Of a stretch of DNA of 64,000 nucleotides, positions 34,437 through 43,139 are shown one piece after another. Position numbers and translations under genes: made by a program. The notes beneath the pieces are model-generated. The model was given only the letters and a program-made list of their open reading frames with translations. It did not search any database and was not told where the DNA came from. This DNA is from Anaerophaga thermohalophila DSM 12881 (GTDB lineage: Bacteria > Bacteroidota > Bacteroidia > Bacteroidales > Marinilabiliaceae). How positions within the stretch are numbered: position 1 is the first letter of the stretch; every line of letters starts with the position of its first letter. The stretch spans positions 1 through 64,000 of the forward strand of contig NZ_AEWI01000010.1 of NCBI RefSeq assembly GCF_000191885.1, given 5' to 3'.

Positions 34437-35802
34437 TTTCAGCTCCTTTCTTGTTACAGTTTTTATCGAGCCTGTTCCTGCCCCATATTTTTTCTATGAT
34501 TCTCAAGGCATGCTCACTACTGAGCTTACTGTGTTTTTCCATCATTCTCTGAATAAACACACATGCCGAAAGTTGGGACTCTTTCCTGACAATATCCTCG
34601 GCCAGACTTTGACAATTGGGGGCACCACAGGCTCCACAATCAATTCCGGGCAAAAAACACATCAGATGACGAACCTGTTGCATCTTTCGCATGGCTTCAC
34701 TCATATCCTCATCCAGAGCCATCATCGACCGGGGTTTTAATTCACCAATTCTCACGTTTTTCGACATAAAATTCGAATACGCTTTTATATCGCCCGGAAT
34801 ATCGGCAACACCTTCGAACCGAACAGCTCTTTTATGGAGCCGCTCTACAGTAAGAAAACGGTTTCCGCCAACCAAAACGCCACCGGCACAACTTTGGTCA
34901 CAGGCTCTGAGCTCAAGAAAATCAATCCCCTCAATCTCATCATTTTCCAGTTTTTCCAGAAATTCAATCACATTGTGTATCTCATCAATAGCCAGGCAGC
35001 GTCCCTCCATACCGGAAACTTCGCCTCCGGTGAGACTGTATTTTATTGATCGCGGGCTCAGCAAGGGCAACATTTCGCCCGGAGAGATACTCCGGCTGTT
35101 GTATCGGTTTTTAACCATCCGGTATATCTTATTATAAATAAAACTCATGTTAATAACCCCGTCAAGTGGTGATTTTTCTTCCCCCACAGGGCTTTTCACG
35201 GCAGCAATTTTAGCTGCACAGGGTGTAACATAAAAAATTCCGATATCCGCCGGATCAATACCTTCGTCTTCCAGGCGTTTCCTGAAATAAACTGCTGATG
35301 CATCAATGGGGGGCTTCACCCTCAAAACCTGATCGAGCAAAGAAGGGAACTTAATCTGTATCAACCGCACAATGGCCGGACAAAAAGAAGAAATAACCGG
35401 CTTTTGTCCAGCTTCGCGGGCAACTTCAATCATGGTGCGATTGATAAGACCTGCCGTATGTTCCGTCTGAAAAACATGTGTAAATCCCAACTCTCTCATC
35501 ACCGAAAAAATCTCAGCCTCGGTCACTTTCGACGGAAACTGTCCGATTAGTACCGCTGGTACCAGAGCCACCCTGCATTTAAACCGGAAAATTTTATCAA
35601 AGTCGTCCTGCTCAACATAAATAGCATCTACCGGACAAGTTCGCATACACTCTCCGCAATCGACACACCAATCGGCTCTTATCGATGCTTTCCCGTTTCT
35701 TATTCGGATGGCCCCGGTAGGACACATGTTCATACAGTGTGTGCAACCGTAGCAAAGCTCATTATCGACTTTCAGGGCATGATAAAATCCGGCTTCTGCC
35801 AT
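34423..35802 (-). CDS. H-cluster-domain protein with altered active site (putative sensory [FeFe] hydrogenase, short form)
   Basis: 459 residues: two intact N-terminal [4Fe-4S] clusters (C17-C27 and C46-C56), a hydrogenase H-cluster domain, and a C-terminal FeS (PF04060-type) motif (C389, C392, C397, C414). The H-cluster cysteine ligands are kept (C141, C195, C301, C305). The proton-relay cysteine of TSCCP is replaced: the motif reads SSFCPA, with F140 at that place. The third motif is ACDQSC instead of ACPGGC. Such proteins are usually classed as sensory or putatively non-catalytic group C/D [FeFe] hydrogenases. It is the central gene of a coupled run with an RsbT-like ATPase, DRTGG and PHP proteins. 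Confidence 0.88.
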   Translation of the reverse strand: MAEAGFYHALKVDNELCYGCTHCMNMCPTGAIRIRNGKASIRADWCVDCGECMRTCPVDAIYVEQDDFDKIFRFKCRVALVPAVLIGQFPSKVTEAEIFSVMRELGFTHVFQTEHTAGLINRTMIEVAREAGQKPVISSFCPAIVRLIQIKFPSLLDQVLRVKPPIDASAVYFRKRLEDEGIDPADIGIFYVTPCAAKIAAVKSPVGEEKSPLDGVINMSFIYNKIYRMVKNRYNSRSISPGEMLPLLSPRSIKYSLTGGEVSGMEGRCLAIDEIHNVIEFLEKLENDEIEGIDFLELRACDQSCAGGVLVGGNRFLTVERLHKRAVRFEGVADIPGDIKAYSNFMSKNVRIGELKPRSMMALDEDMSEAMRKMQQVRHLMCFLPGIDCGACGAPNCQSLAEDIVRKESQLSACVFIQRMMEKHSKLSSEHALRIIEKIWGRNRLDKNCNKKGAENDSK

Positions 35803-36224
35803 TATTTTTCCCCGTTTAAGAAAATTACAAGTTCAACAATGGTTCCTATCCCTATCTCACTGGTAATATCCAATTGGTCGGCATTTTTTTTCATATTCGG
35901 AAGCCCCATTCCGGCTCCAAACCCCATCTCGCGTACTGCCTGCGATGCAGTCGAGAATCCTTCCTGCATTGCCTGCTCTATGTCAGGAATACCCGGTCCA
36001 TTGTCCTTTATTTTTACATTAATGCGATCCGGTTCAATTTCCAAATAAATGCTACCATTCCATGCATGTGCAACAACGTTAACTTCTCCTTCATAAAGGG
36101 CAACAACAAGTCGTTTTATTATCGGCGGAGGAACATTCAGTTGTTTCATTATCTTTTTAACTTCACTACTGGCATTCCCGGCCTTTGCAAAATTTCCACC
36201 CTCTACTTCGTATTTGAACTTCAT
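35802..36224 (-). CDS. RsbT/RsbW-like anti-sigma-type serine kinase ATPase
   Basis: A 140-residue GHKL ATPase without receiver or membrane parts. VALYEGEVNVVAHAWNG is the N box, VKIKDNGPGIPDIEQAM the G1 box, and FGAGMGLPNMKKNADQL the Gly-rich lid, whose pattern is closest to RsbT-type switch kinases. These phosphorylate STAS-domain partners and are opposed by SpoIIE/RsbU phosphatases. A SpoIIE-type phosphatase gene lies 660 bp upstream, but no STAS protein is seen in the window. Its stop shares a base with the start of the H-cluster protein gene, so the two are coupled. Confidence 0.88.
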   Translation of the reverse strand: MKFKYEVEGGNFAKAGNASSEVKKIMKQLNVPPPIIKRLVVALYEGEVNVVAHAWNGSIYLEIEPDRINVKIKDNGPGIPDIEQAMQEGFSTASQAVREMGFGAGMGLPNMKKNADQLDITSEIGIGTIVELVIFLNGEK

Positions 36225-36237
36225 TATTTTTATACTG

Positions 36238-36582
36238 TTAATACACCGGCTGTAGTCCGGCTGTACTCAACCTTGCAGCAGCATTAAACATCGAAAAACG
36301 GCATTCCACTAAAACCATTTGATGCTCACAGGCAATTTCAATCATAGGTGGCAACACCTTCTTGTTCCTCACAAACACAATACACTCTATGTCTGCCATT
36401 TCAGCTGTTCTTATTGTCTGCAAATTATTCAAGCCGGTAATTAAAACCAGCTTGTCACTATCCAAAGTAAGTACATCGCTCATCAAGTCGCTTGCAAAAC
36501 CATATTGCACCTCTTTGTCGAGGAACTGCTCACCACAAACCACCTTGCCATCCAGAACTTCCACTAACTGACTAATCTTCAT
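36238..36582 (-). CDS. DRTGG-domain protein (second of two)
   Basis: A 114-residue single-domain protein, related in layout to the DRTGG protein at 34089 but clearly diverged (LDKEVQYGFASDLMSDVL at residues 21-38 replaces the DREITGGYVSDLLS of the other). It is the first gene after an apparent promoter at 36635-36666 and lies 13 bp before the RsbT-like gene. The two DRTGG proteins flank the ATPase/H-cluster pair, which suggests a shared ligand or a heteromeric complex. Confidence 0.83.
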   Translation of the reverse strand: MKISQLVEVLDGKVVCGEQFLDKEVQYGFASDLMSDVLTLDSDKLVLITGLNNLQTIRTAEMADIECIVFVRNKKVLPPMIEIACEHQMVLVECRFSMFNAAARLSTAGLQPVY

Positions 36583-36634
36583 TTGATTTTCGGCCTGAAT
36601 TTGAATGCTTGTAAATTCACAAAACCTTAATTAT

Positions 36635-36664
36635 CAAAAATATATAATTAAAGATTTTTTTCAA
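36635..36664 (-). promoter_or_regulatory. Promoter of the DRTGG/ATPase/H-cluster gene run
   Basis: On the minus strand TATTTTTG (36642-36635) matches TAnnTTTG, and TTG at 36664-36662 lies 19 bases upstream. The leader to the ATG at 36582 would be about 45 nt. The surrounding gap 36583-36885 is very AT-rich and otherwise holds only the terminator below. Confidence 0.55.
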
Positions 36665-36776
36665 TAATATTTACCCGAAACTATAATTTTTTACCATTAG
36701 AAAAAATAAAAAATCGCATTGTAAGTAATTAATAATAAGTCTAAATTATCGTAAGAATGATTGCTGAATTAACCTG

Positions 36777-36829
36777 TTTTATTTTCCCGGACCCCTACTG
36801 ACTACGAAGTCCGGGAAACAAATAAAATA
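36777..36829. terminator. Terminator hairpin after the SpoIIE-type gene
   Basis: TTTCCCGGAC and GTCCGGGAAA pair around a 16-base loop; AT-rich flanks (TTTTATT / AATAAAA) lengthen the stem. It separates the H-cluster/SpoIIE pair from the following DRTGG gene run. No strong T-run follows on the minus strand, so read-through is possible. Confidence 0.55.
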
Positions 36830-36885
36830 TTGAAGAATCTATTCCCGGAAGGGCAATTTTTGTCAAAATCGTGGAGCGGTCATTG

Positions 36886-38079
36886 TTACATATATTCTAC
36901 AGTCACCTCTTTCAGGAACTTCTCTTCCAAGAGGTTCACTATACGCTTAATGACAGTCCGCCTGATTTCAAGTTCTACCGGCAAATTGGGATCCTGATGG
37001 GCAACATTAATCCTGGTACCGTTTAGAATATGAATTTTATCGCTTTCCAAAAACATTCGGACAATCTGATCGGCAGGGCCATTTCCCAGTTTTGTGTCGC
37101 GATGATAGTTTTCGAGTATCCGCGCCACTTTTCCGAGCGTCAAAATACCCTCTGTCACAAGATTGATGCCCTCAACATAAGAAACCGGTGGAAGTTCGGG
37201 ATCGGAAGATTGCATTCCGACATCAAATTCCAATGCCAGCTCCCGGGCAACAATTTCGGCGGTAGTTCCACCGGCAATAATCTTCTTGCCATTGAAGCGC
37301 TGCACTTTCAGAGCAAAATCCAGGTCGTGTTTTTCTTCAAACGGCGGCCCCGACACCAAAAGAAGTTTTCGGGGTTCACGAAAATATATAACTCCGCAGG
37401 AGGTATCATCCTTGGGACTTTCACCATCATGGAGCGCCGCCATGTTAACAATTTTCCTGGCCATTTTAGTGGCCGAAATGTATGGTTCGTTCCCCAACAC
37501 TTTGAGCGCATATTCAACAGCACCTTCGCGTCCCCATCCAAACGGGAATGAACGTGTTCCCATTCCCGACTGAATTATTCCGTCGGTCCAGAAAACAATC
37601 CGGTCTTCCTTTTGAGCCACGAAACTGCAGGTTCGAATAATCTTACCCTTGTGTTTTTCCGATTCAAGTTCAAGATTTTCCCACCCGGGATCGAACTCCC
37701 GATTATTCCGAAGCAATAAACATGGAGGATTGTCGTATTCCACAATAGTTGTTTGACCGCTGTCGTCGACATCAATAATGGTAAAAGTGGAATAACTTAT
37801 TTTTCTGACCGAACAAACAGGCAGGGTATCCATAATTATTTCAGCCGTTGTTCTAACTTCGCGGTGCTCTATCGTAAAATTTACAGCCATCGACGAAGTC
37901 AGCGATGCTAAAACATTGGCTTTCACGCCCGAGCCCATCCCGTCAGACAAGACCACAATGGTTCGTCCCTCTTCTCTTACCCTTCGCGAGAGAAAGACAT
38001 CACCACAAATGGATTCACCTTCATGTTCGTTTTGCTCACAAAAAATATCAAGGAAGATATGTTGTTCGGGTAAATGCAT
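36886..38079 (-). CDS. SpoIIE/PP2C-family protein serine phosphatase
   Basis: A 397-residue soluble protein. GESICGDVFLSRR (residues 21-33) and VVLSDGMGSGVKANVLASLTSSM (42-64) are the metal-binding Asp motifs of the SpoIIE phosphatase fold, and FWTDGI plus DDTSCGVIYF near residues 158 and 225 complete the active site. The C-terminal 150 residues (from about KLLLVSGPPFEEK) form an extra domain I do not recognise. It lies 21 bp downstream of the large H-cluster/PAS protein gene, so they are co-transcribed. It is the natural antagonist of the RsbT-like kinase encoded downstream. Confidence 0.9.
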   Translation of the reverse strand: MHLPEQHIFLDIFCEQNEHEGESICGDVFLSRRVREEGRTIVVLSDGMGSGVKANVLASLTSSMAVNFTIEHREVRTTAEIIMDTLPVCSVRKISYSTFTIIDVDDSGQTTIVEYDNPPCLLLRNNREFDPGWENLELESEKHKGKIIRTCSFVAQKEDRIVFWTDGIIQSGMGTRSFPFGWGREGAVEYALKVLGNEPYISATKMARKIVNMAALHDGESPKDDTSCGVIYFREPRKLLLVSGPPFEEKHDLDFALKVQRFNGKKIIAGGTTAEIVARELALEFDVGMQSSDPELPPVSYVEGINLVTEGILTLGKVARILENYHRDTKLGNGPADQIVRMFLESDKIHILNGTRINVAHQDPNLPVELEIRRTVIKRIVNLLEEKFLKEVTVEYM

Positions 38080-38100
38080 CTCAGTTCAGAATAAAGGCTT

Positions 38101-39966
38101 TTACTTCTTGTCTATCTCAGCATCATCACGTGTTCCCAGCTTTTGCGCTTCAATTATGGATGTTAAAATCTTTTCGGTTTTGGATGCACTCTCACCCAAA
38201 AGAAATGCAATTTGCTGAACTGTTTCAAGGTTCTCCCGTATCACCTCGCGAGCCCGTGTCACCACCTCTTCTCTCCTAACTTCCGGAGCTGTAAGGTCGC
38301 GTATTATACCCCCCACAATTTTGTTTTTCTCAATAGTAAACACAGAAACATTTAGAATTGAACTTCCAAAAGCCGTATCACGATTCAATAAATCCTGCCC
38401 CGATTGCAAAACAGTGGCGAACAATTTGTAAAATGGCACCAGCGACTGCAATTCGGCCCCTTTGAGGCCAGGCACCACTTCATTTATTTGTTGGGCATCT
38501 TCACCAATCATATTAATAAAACTATGGTTCGATTCAATAATCTTCAGATTTTCATCAACAATCACCACTCCTGCCCTTATTTTGTTGAGCATAGCTGTAG
38601 TAGTTTCGGCAGCAAGTCTGGCTGCTTTCTCCTCTTCTCTGGCCTTCTCTTCGCTCTGTTTGAGTGCTTCCTTTGTTTTCTTGAGTTTCTCATTGGTGGC
38701 ATTCAACTTTCCAATATAGGTATGCATCTTGCGGATGGTATAGGTATAACACATCTCATAATTGGTAAGTCCCTGACAATAGGCAACGGCAAACTCACGA
38801 CACGACGGATAACCACACGCCCCGCATCCAAGCTGGTCCTCCACTTTCCCCTTCCCCATCTCATGCAAGACACGCTGAATTTCACTTTCCGAAGGATAAG
38901 GTAACCGTTGGTCTCTGGGTTTGAATGAACGCCCCAGGTCAAGGTCGCGAAACGACTCAACCTGTTGTTGCCACGTCTCATAATCGAAATCTCTGAGCCT
39001 TTTGTTTACATATTTGATCACCTGGGAACGCCGGTAGAATTTTTTACCGCCAGACGATGTTCCCGGCCCCATGATGCAACCTTCACAATAAAAAAGATCG
39101 AGATGCTGCTGTAAACCTATTTCTGTCTTAAATTCCTGTAACGATTGAAGAAAGTTATTTCTTCCTTCAGTAATGATAATGCTGGCGCTAAGTAAGTCCT
39201 GATTTATGTCAACAGCCTGAAGCATTCCACGGTTAATAGGGAAAAGTCCGCCTTTCCGACCAATAGGAGGGTCAAAATCGCTGAATTCCACAGAGTTTTC
39301 TGTAATACGTTTTTCGGCAAACATTTCTCTCAATTCCAGAAATGTCAGCACAGCATCAGTACGTCCGTCTCCTTTAAAAAAACGAGCATCATCTTTTGCT
39401 GCAACACACGCGGTAAGAAAAACTACTTTGGTGTTTTCTCCATATAACTGTCTCGTCACTTTAGCCATAGCCACATAAGGAGGAACTATTGGTGCAAGGT
39501 TATCCACCAGTTCCGGATGATATTTTTCAACATAGGACACCACCGGAGGGCAATTTGTACTGATATAGTATTTACCATAAAAATTGTATAATAATTCACG
39601 GTAGCGAAAAGAAACGAGGTCAACACCAAAAGCACCCTCCATGACATACGTAAATCCAAGTGCACGGATCATACCCACAAATTTCCGGTAGTCTGTTATA
39701 TCTACAAATTCAGCCGAAATGGTCGGGTCGCAAATTGCAGCCACCGGGACATCGCCCTCGAGTAAATCCTGAACCATTTTCTTTTCATCACGAACATCAA
39801 TAGCATTCTGGGAACACATGGTAACACAATTACCACAACCGATACATCTCGACGGCAATATCTCAGCATGCTTGCCTATTATTCTGATGGCCTTGGCCGG
39901 ACAAACACGAATACAGGTGAGACTTAAATTACATTTATCGGGGTCTGCATGAATTAACTGTACCAT
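38101..39966 (-). CDS. hydS: H-cluster/PAS protein: putative sensory [FeFe] hydrogenase HydS, long form
   Basis: About 621 residues from MVQLIHADPDKC (39966; the longer frame adds an unlikely hydrophobic leader). Order: first [4Fe-4S] motif with only C12, C18 and C22 (S15 replaces the second cysteine); an intact second cluster (C41-C51); an H-cluster domain; an FeS motif (C381, C384, C389); a coiled coil (425-455); and a PAS domain (about 455-560) plus a C-terminal helix. H-cluster ligands C139, C187, C294 and C297 remain. N138 replaces the proton-relay Cys, and motif three is CEGC (CxxC, one residue shorter than CxxxC). This organisation is that of sensory HydS proteins. The output probably passes via PAS to the SpoIIE-type phosphatase. 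Confidence 0.9.
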   Translation of the reverse strand: MVQLIHADPDKCNLSLTCIRVCPAKAIRIIGKHAEILPSRCIGCGNCVTMCSQNAIDVRDEKKMVQDLLEGDVPVAAICDPTISAEFVDITDYRKFVGMIRALGFTYVMEGAFGVDLVSFRYRELLYNFYGKYYISTNCPPVVSYVEKYHPELVDNLAPIVPPYVAMAKVTRQLYGENTKVVFLTACVAAKDDARFFKGDGRTDAVLTFLELREMFAEKRITENSVEFSDFDPPIGRKGGLFPINRGMLQAVDINQDLLSASIIITEGRNNFLQSLQEFKTEIGLQQHLDLFYCEGCIMGPGTSSGGKKFYRRSQVIKYVNKRLRDFDYETWQQQVESFRDLDLGRSFKPRDQRLPYPSESEIQRVLHEMGKGKVEDQLGCGACGYPSCREFAVAYCQGLTNYEMCYTYTIRKMHTYIGKLNATNEKLKKTKEALKQSEEKAREEEKAARLAAETTTAMLNKIRAGVVIVDENLKIIESNHSFINMIGEDAQQINEVVPGLKGAELQSLVPFYKLFATVLQSGQDLLNRDTAFGSSILNVSVFTIEKNKIVGGIIRDLTAPEVRREEVVTRAREVIRENLETVQQIAFLLGESASKTEKILTSIIEAQKLGTRDDAEIDKK

Positions 39967-40124
39967 AAATAAAAAAACTATATCTACATAGTCTGGACAA
40001 GCCAGAACCAACAAGTTATAAAAAATCAAATCCGAATTAGCCTGATAAGCTAACGCTACGCAATTATTTTTGGTTGTCCACGAATTTACGCGAAAATCAG
40101 GGGTAAGACACCCAAGACAAAAAA

Positions 40125-40388
40125 CTAATACTCATCGTCTTTCTCTAAAAAGAATTCGTTAAGTATTTCATAAATATTTTCCGAGTTTACATGCTTATAT
40201 ATCTTATCATTGATTTTCAAAATCGGCCCATATTCACAAAGGCCGCCACACAGATCACCATGAAAAAACACCTTATTCTCCAACCCATGTTCCTTAAGAT
40301 ACCCTTTTATTAATTCGAGCGTATGACGGTTGCCCCTTGAAAAACAAGAGCTACCGAGACATATTGTAATATTTGTTTCGTTACTCAT
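40125..40388 (-). CDS. Small NuoE/ferredoxin-like [2Fe-2S] protein
   Basis: About 87 residues from MSNETNITICLGSSC; this ATG at 40388 lies closer to the family's start than the longer frame. Thioredoxin-like [2Fe-2S] ligands are CLGSSC near the N-terminus and DLCGGLCEYGP near residue 50, i.e. the C-terminal half of a NuoE subunit alone. It lies 158 bp upstream of the H-cluster/PAS gene and probably starts that operon. It could deliver electrons to the sensor's iron-sulfur clusters. Confidence 0.82.
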   Translation of the reverse strand: MSNETNITICLGSSCFSRGNRHTLELIKGYLKEHGLENKVFFHGDLCGGLCEYGPILKINDKIYKHVNSENIYEILNEFFLEKDDEY

Positions 40389-40437
40389 GAAGGCTTTCTT
40401 AAAGTTTGAAATTGTCAGGATACTCAATAAATTTACA

Positions 40438-40445
40438 TATTTTTG
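40438..40445 (+). promoter_or_regulatory. -7-like element in front of the Usp-like gene
   Basis: TATTTTTG matches TAnnTTTG. A -33 element at the ideal distance is not obvious (TTG at 40412, TTTG at 40405). The start codon at 40491 would have a leader of about 40 nt. Confidence 0.4.
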
Positions 40446-40490
40446 ACCAAGGCAGTATGTCCGACCAGTAATTTTTAAACATTCAAAACA

Positions 40491-41273
40491 ATGCCAGCTC
40501 TACTAACCGTTATCTCAGCAGACGACCAGTCAAAACAAATCATTGAACTAAGTTACAAACTGGGACGGCTATTGAACTACGAACCACTAATCACCACCTG
40601 CAATGATCGCGAACTGTGCCTGAAAAAACAGCTCGAAAGTGAGAATTATGAAGTGTCGGGGTCCGAAAAAGATTTTTTTCAGGTGATATCTGCATGGCTT
40701 GAAAATCCTTTGCCTGATATTTCGTTGATCATAGTTCCGCAAACAGTTGTCAACATCAATAAAACATACAAAGCTACCCGCTTTTTTTCCGGTTGCAGGA
40801 TGTTAAAAGTCCCCTATCTTATACTTCCTGAAAAAGTTAATGTGTCATGGCACCCAAGACACATTTTTTTCCCGGTTTGCACCCGGGATGGTGAAAAGGA
40901 AGCTTCGACATGGGCCGGTTCATGGACAAAGGCAAACAACAGTGAAATTACCATCCTGCATCCTGAATTCAGATGTAAGGAAAACCAACGCAGTTTATGG
41001 CGGCTGCTCGTCTTCATTCAACGGCTGTTCGACAATTCAAATGTTCCGTATCAGACCATAATAGCCGGAACCCGGAAAAAAGAAACCAACAACAAAGCCC
41101 TTGAAGAAGCAAAAAAAACGCCCGACAGTTTATTAATTGTTCCTGCCACCCGGCTGAATTCTCCCGAATATATTTTTACCGGGCCCCCCGAAATCAGATT
41201 ATTAAAAAACCGGGGAAATACCCCGGTCCTTTTTGTTAATCCGCGTCATGATATGTACGTACCATGCAGTTAA
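40491..41273 (+). CDS. Universal-stress-protein-like protein of unknown function
   Basis: A 260-residue soluble protein. Two alpha/beta halves can be seen, the second with SWHPRHIFFPVCTRDGEKEASTWAGSWTKANNSEITILHPEF and a C-terminal TPDSLLIVPATRLN..LKNRGNTPVLFVNPR, which resembles the end of UspA domains (xxPVLVVP). The ATP-binding GxxG motif of true Usp proteins is not recognisable. It is divergent from the ferredoxin-like gene and convergent with the second hydA. No partner on its own strand is seen. I assign it only as Usp-like. Confidence 0.55.
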   Translation: MPALLTVISADDQSKQIIELSYKLGRLLNYEPLITTCNDRELCLKKQLESENYEVSGSEKDFFQVISAWLENPLPDISLIIVPQTVVNINKTYKATRFFSGCRMLKVPYLILPEKVNVSWHPRHIFFPVCTRDGEKEASTWAGSWTKANNSEITILHPEFRCKENQRSLWRLLVFIQRLFDNSNVPYQTIIAGTRKKETNNKALEEAKKTPDSLLIVPATRLNSPEYIFTGPPEIRLLKNRGNTPVLFVNPRHDMYVPCS

Positions 41274-41329
41274 TGCTCCCTGAAGCCAATATTAATGAGT
41301 TCACTACTAATGAACTCTCCATGTAGCAT

Positions 41330-43120
41330 TCAGTATCTTTCACGCGTTGTATAAGTCGTGTGCAACAATTCGTGCGATTTGTGTCCAAGGGGTTCTATAA
41401 GAAATTCGTCATACAATTGAATGATTTCGGGGTTTTCATGTGATTTCCGAATTTTCTTTCCTGCATCTTCTCTGTAGATAGCCTCGGCACGTTTTTGCCT
41501 TATTTCGGGAGAAGTGGGTAAGGGCTGGCCGCCACCTCCCAGGCATCCTCCGGGACAAGCCATGATCTCGATAAAATGGTAATCGGCCTTCCCGTCTCTA
41601 ACCGATTCCATCACTTTTTTTGCATTGGAAAGCCCGTGGGCAACACAGGTTTTCACTTCCACCCCGTCGAGAAAGTCCCATTCGGGTAATGGGTTTTCAA
41701 TTTTGACGGACGCTTCTCTTACATTCTCCATACCTCTGACAGGCATAATATTAAGTCCTTCAAAAGGGACTTCCCGTCCTGTCACAACTTCATAAACAGT
41801 CCGCAGTGCCGCTTCCATAACACCACCGGTAGCACCAAAAATAACACCTGCACCGGAACTTTCACCCATAATACTGTCGTAGTCATCGTCAGGAAGCGAA
41901 CTGAAGTCAATCCCTGCCTGTTTAACCATCAGGGCCAATTCACGGGTTGTTACTACATAATCAACATCCTGATATCCCGATGCTCTCATCTCCGGCCGGT
42001 TGGCTTCAAATTTCTTGGCTGTGCATGGCATCACCGAAACACTTACCATTTTTGCCGGATCGACACCAATCTTCTTGGCATAAAAGGTTTTGGCCAAAGC
42101 GCCAAACATCTGTTGCGGTGATTTGGCTGTTGACACATGTTCCAGGAAATCGGGGAATGTATGCTCGATAAATTTGATCCAGCCCGGAGAGCAGGAAGTT
42201 GTCATTGGCAATTTCACATTCGGGTCTTTGTCTTTCAATGCCATTTTCAGGCGTTGAAGCAACTCGTTCCCTTCTTCAATAATTGTCAGGTCGGCCGAAA
42301 AATCTGTATCCAGCACAGAATTAAATCCAATTCGCCGCAGCGCTGCAACCATTTTGCCGGTTACAATTTCCCCGGGTTCCATATCCAATGCTTCACCAAG
42401 CGCTATTCTGACAGCCGGAGCTGTTTGTACAACAACAAATTTGTCCGGATCATATATAGCATCCCAGACTTCATTGATATAGGTCTTCTCAGTAAGAGCT
42501 CCGGTGGGACATCGGTTAACACACTGACCGCAATTGGTGCAGACCACTTCATAAATGGGTCTGTCAAAAAAAGTTGAGATTTTCATTTTTCCCCCCTTGT
42601 GAGCAACGGTCAACGCCCCTACACTTTGAATCTGATCGCAGGTACGCACACAGCGCTGACAGCGGATACATTTTGAGTCATCCTTTATTATAGAAGGAGA
42701 AAACTCATCAACGGTGTAACCTTTTAGCGGAACAAGCGGGATATACCCGCTTTCACCTACAATATATTCATTAGTCAGGGCCTGCAATTCGCAATTTCCA
42801 TTTTTGTAACAGGTGGTACATTCTGCCCTGTGCTCCGAAATCAGCAGTTCAATAATTTGTTTCCTGGCAGTACGCACTTTGAGGCTGTTGGTATGAATTT
42901 CCATACCCTCACTAACTGGTGAGGCACAGGCCGGAAGCAGGCGGTCGGCACCACTTTGCTCTACAACGCAAACCCTGCAGTTTCCGGCCACACACAAATC
43001 TTCATGATGACAGAGCGTGGGAATGCGCACATTGATCATCTTTGCTGCTTCAAGAATAGTGGTTCCGGCATCCACCGAAACGCTGAGATTATCTATTTTT
43101 AAATTAACTTTTTCCTTCAT
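41330..43120 (-). CDS. hydA: Second [FeFe] hydrogenase catalytic subunit HydA (HydA2)
   Basis: 596 residues, same architecture as the HydA at 28518 but clearly diverged: [2Fe-2S] (C37, C48, C51, C65), His-Cys cluster (H97, C101, C104, C110), two [4Fe-4S] clusters (C151-C161, C194-C204) and the H-cluster domain. Motif one reads TSCSPGW: the relay cysteine C310 is kept, but the next residue, a [4Fe-4S]H ligand in HydA1 and CpI, is S311 (codon TCT at 42188-42190). Motifs two (MPCTAKK) and three (MACPGGC) are intact. The SHENPEIIQLYDEFL tail is present. The gene is 20 bp after hydB2. This variant may be a known subclass or a weakened enzyme. Confidence 0.93.
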   Translation of the reverse strand: MKEKVNLKIDNLSVSVDAGTTILEAAKMINVRIPTLCHHEDLCVAGNCRVCVVEQSGADRLLPACASPVSEGMEIHTNSLKVRTARKQIIELLISEHRAECTTCYKNGNCELQALTNEYIVGESGYIPLVPLKGYTVDEFSPSIIKDDSKCIRCQRCVRTCDQIQSVGALTVAHKGGKMKISTFFDRPIYEVVCTNCGQCVNRCPTGALTEKTYINEVWDAIYDPDKFVVVQTAPAVRIALGEALDMEPGEIVTGKMVAALRRIGFNSVLDTDFSADLTIIEEGNELLQRLKMALKDKDPNVKLPMTTSCSPGWIKFIEHTFPDFLEHVSTAKSPQQMFGALAKTFYAKKIGVDPAKMVSVSVMPCTAKKFEANRPEMRASGYQDVDYVVTTRELALMVKQAGIDFSSLPDDDYDSIMGESSGAGVIFGATGGVMEAALRTVYEVVTGREVPFEGLNIMPVRGMENVREASVKIENPLPEWDFLDGVEVKTCVAHGLSNAKKVMESVRDGKADYHFIEIMACPGGCLGGGGQPLPTSPEIRQKRAEAIYREDAGKKIRKSHENPEIIQLYDEFLIEPLGHKSHELLHTTYTTRERY

Positions 43121-43139
43121 AATAAACCCGGATTTGGCA

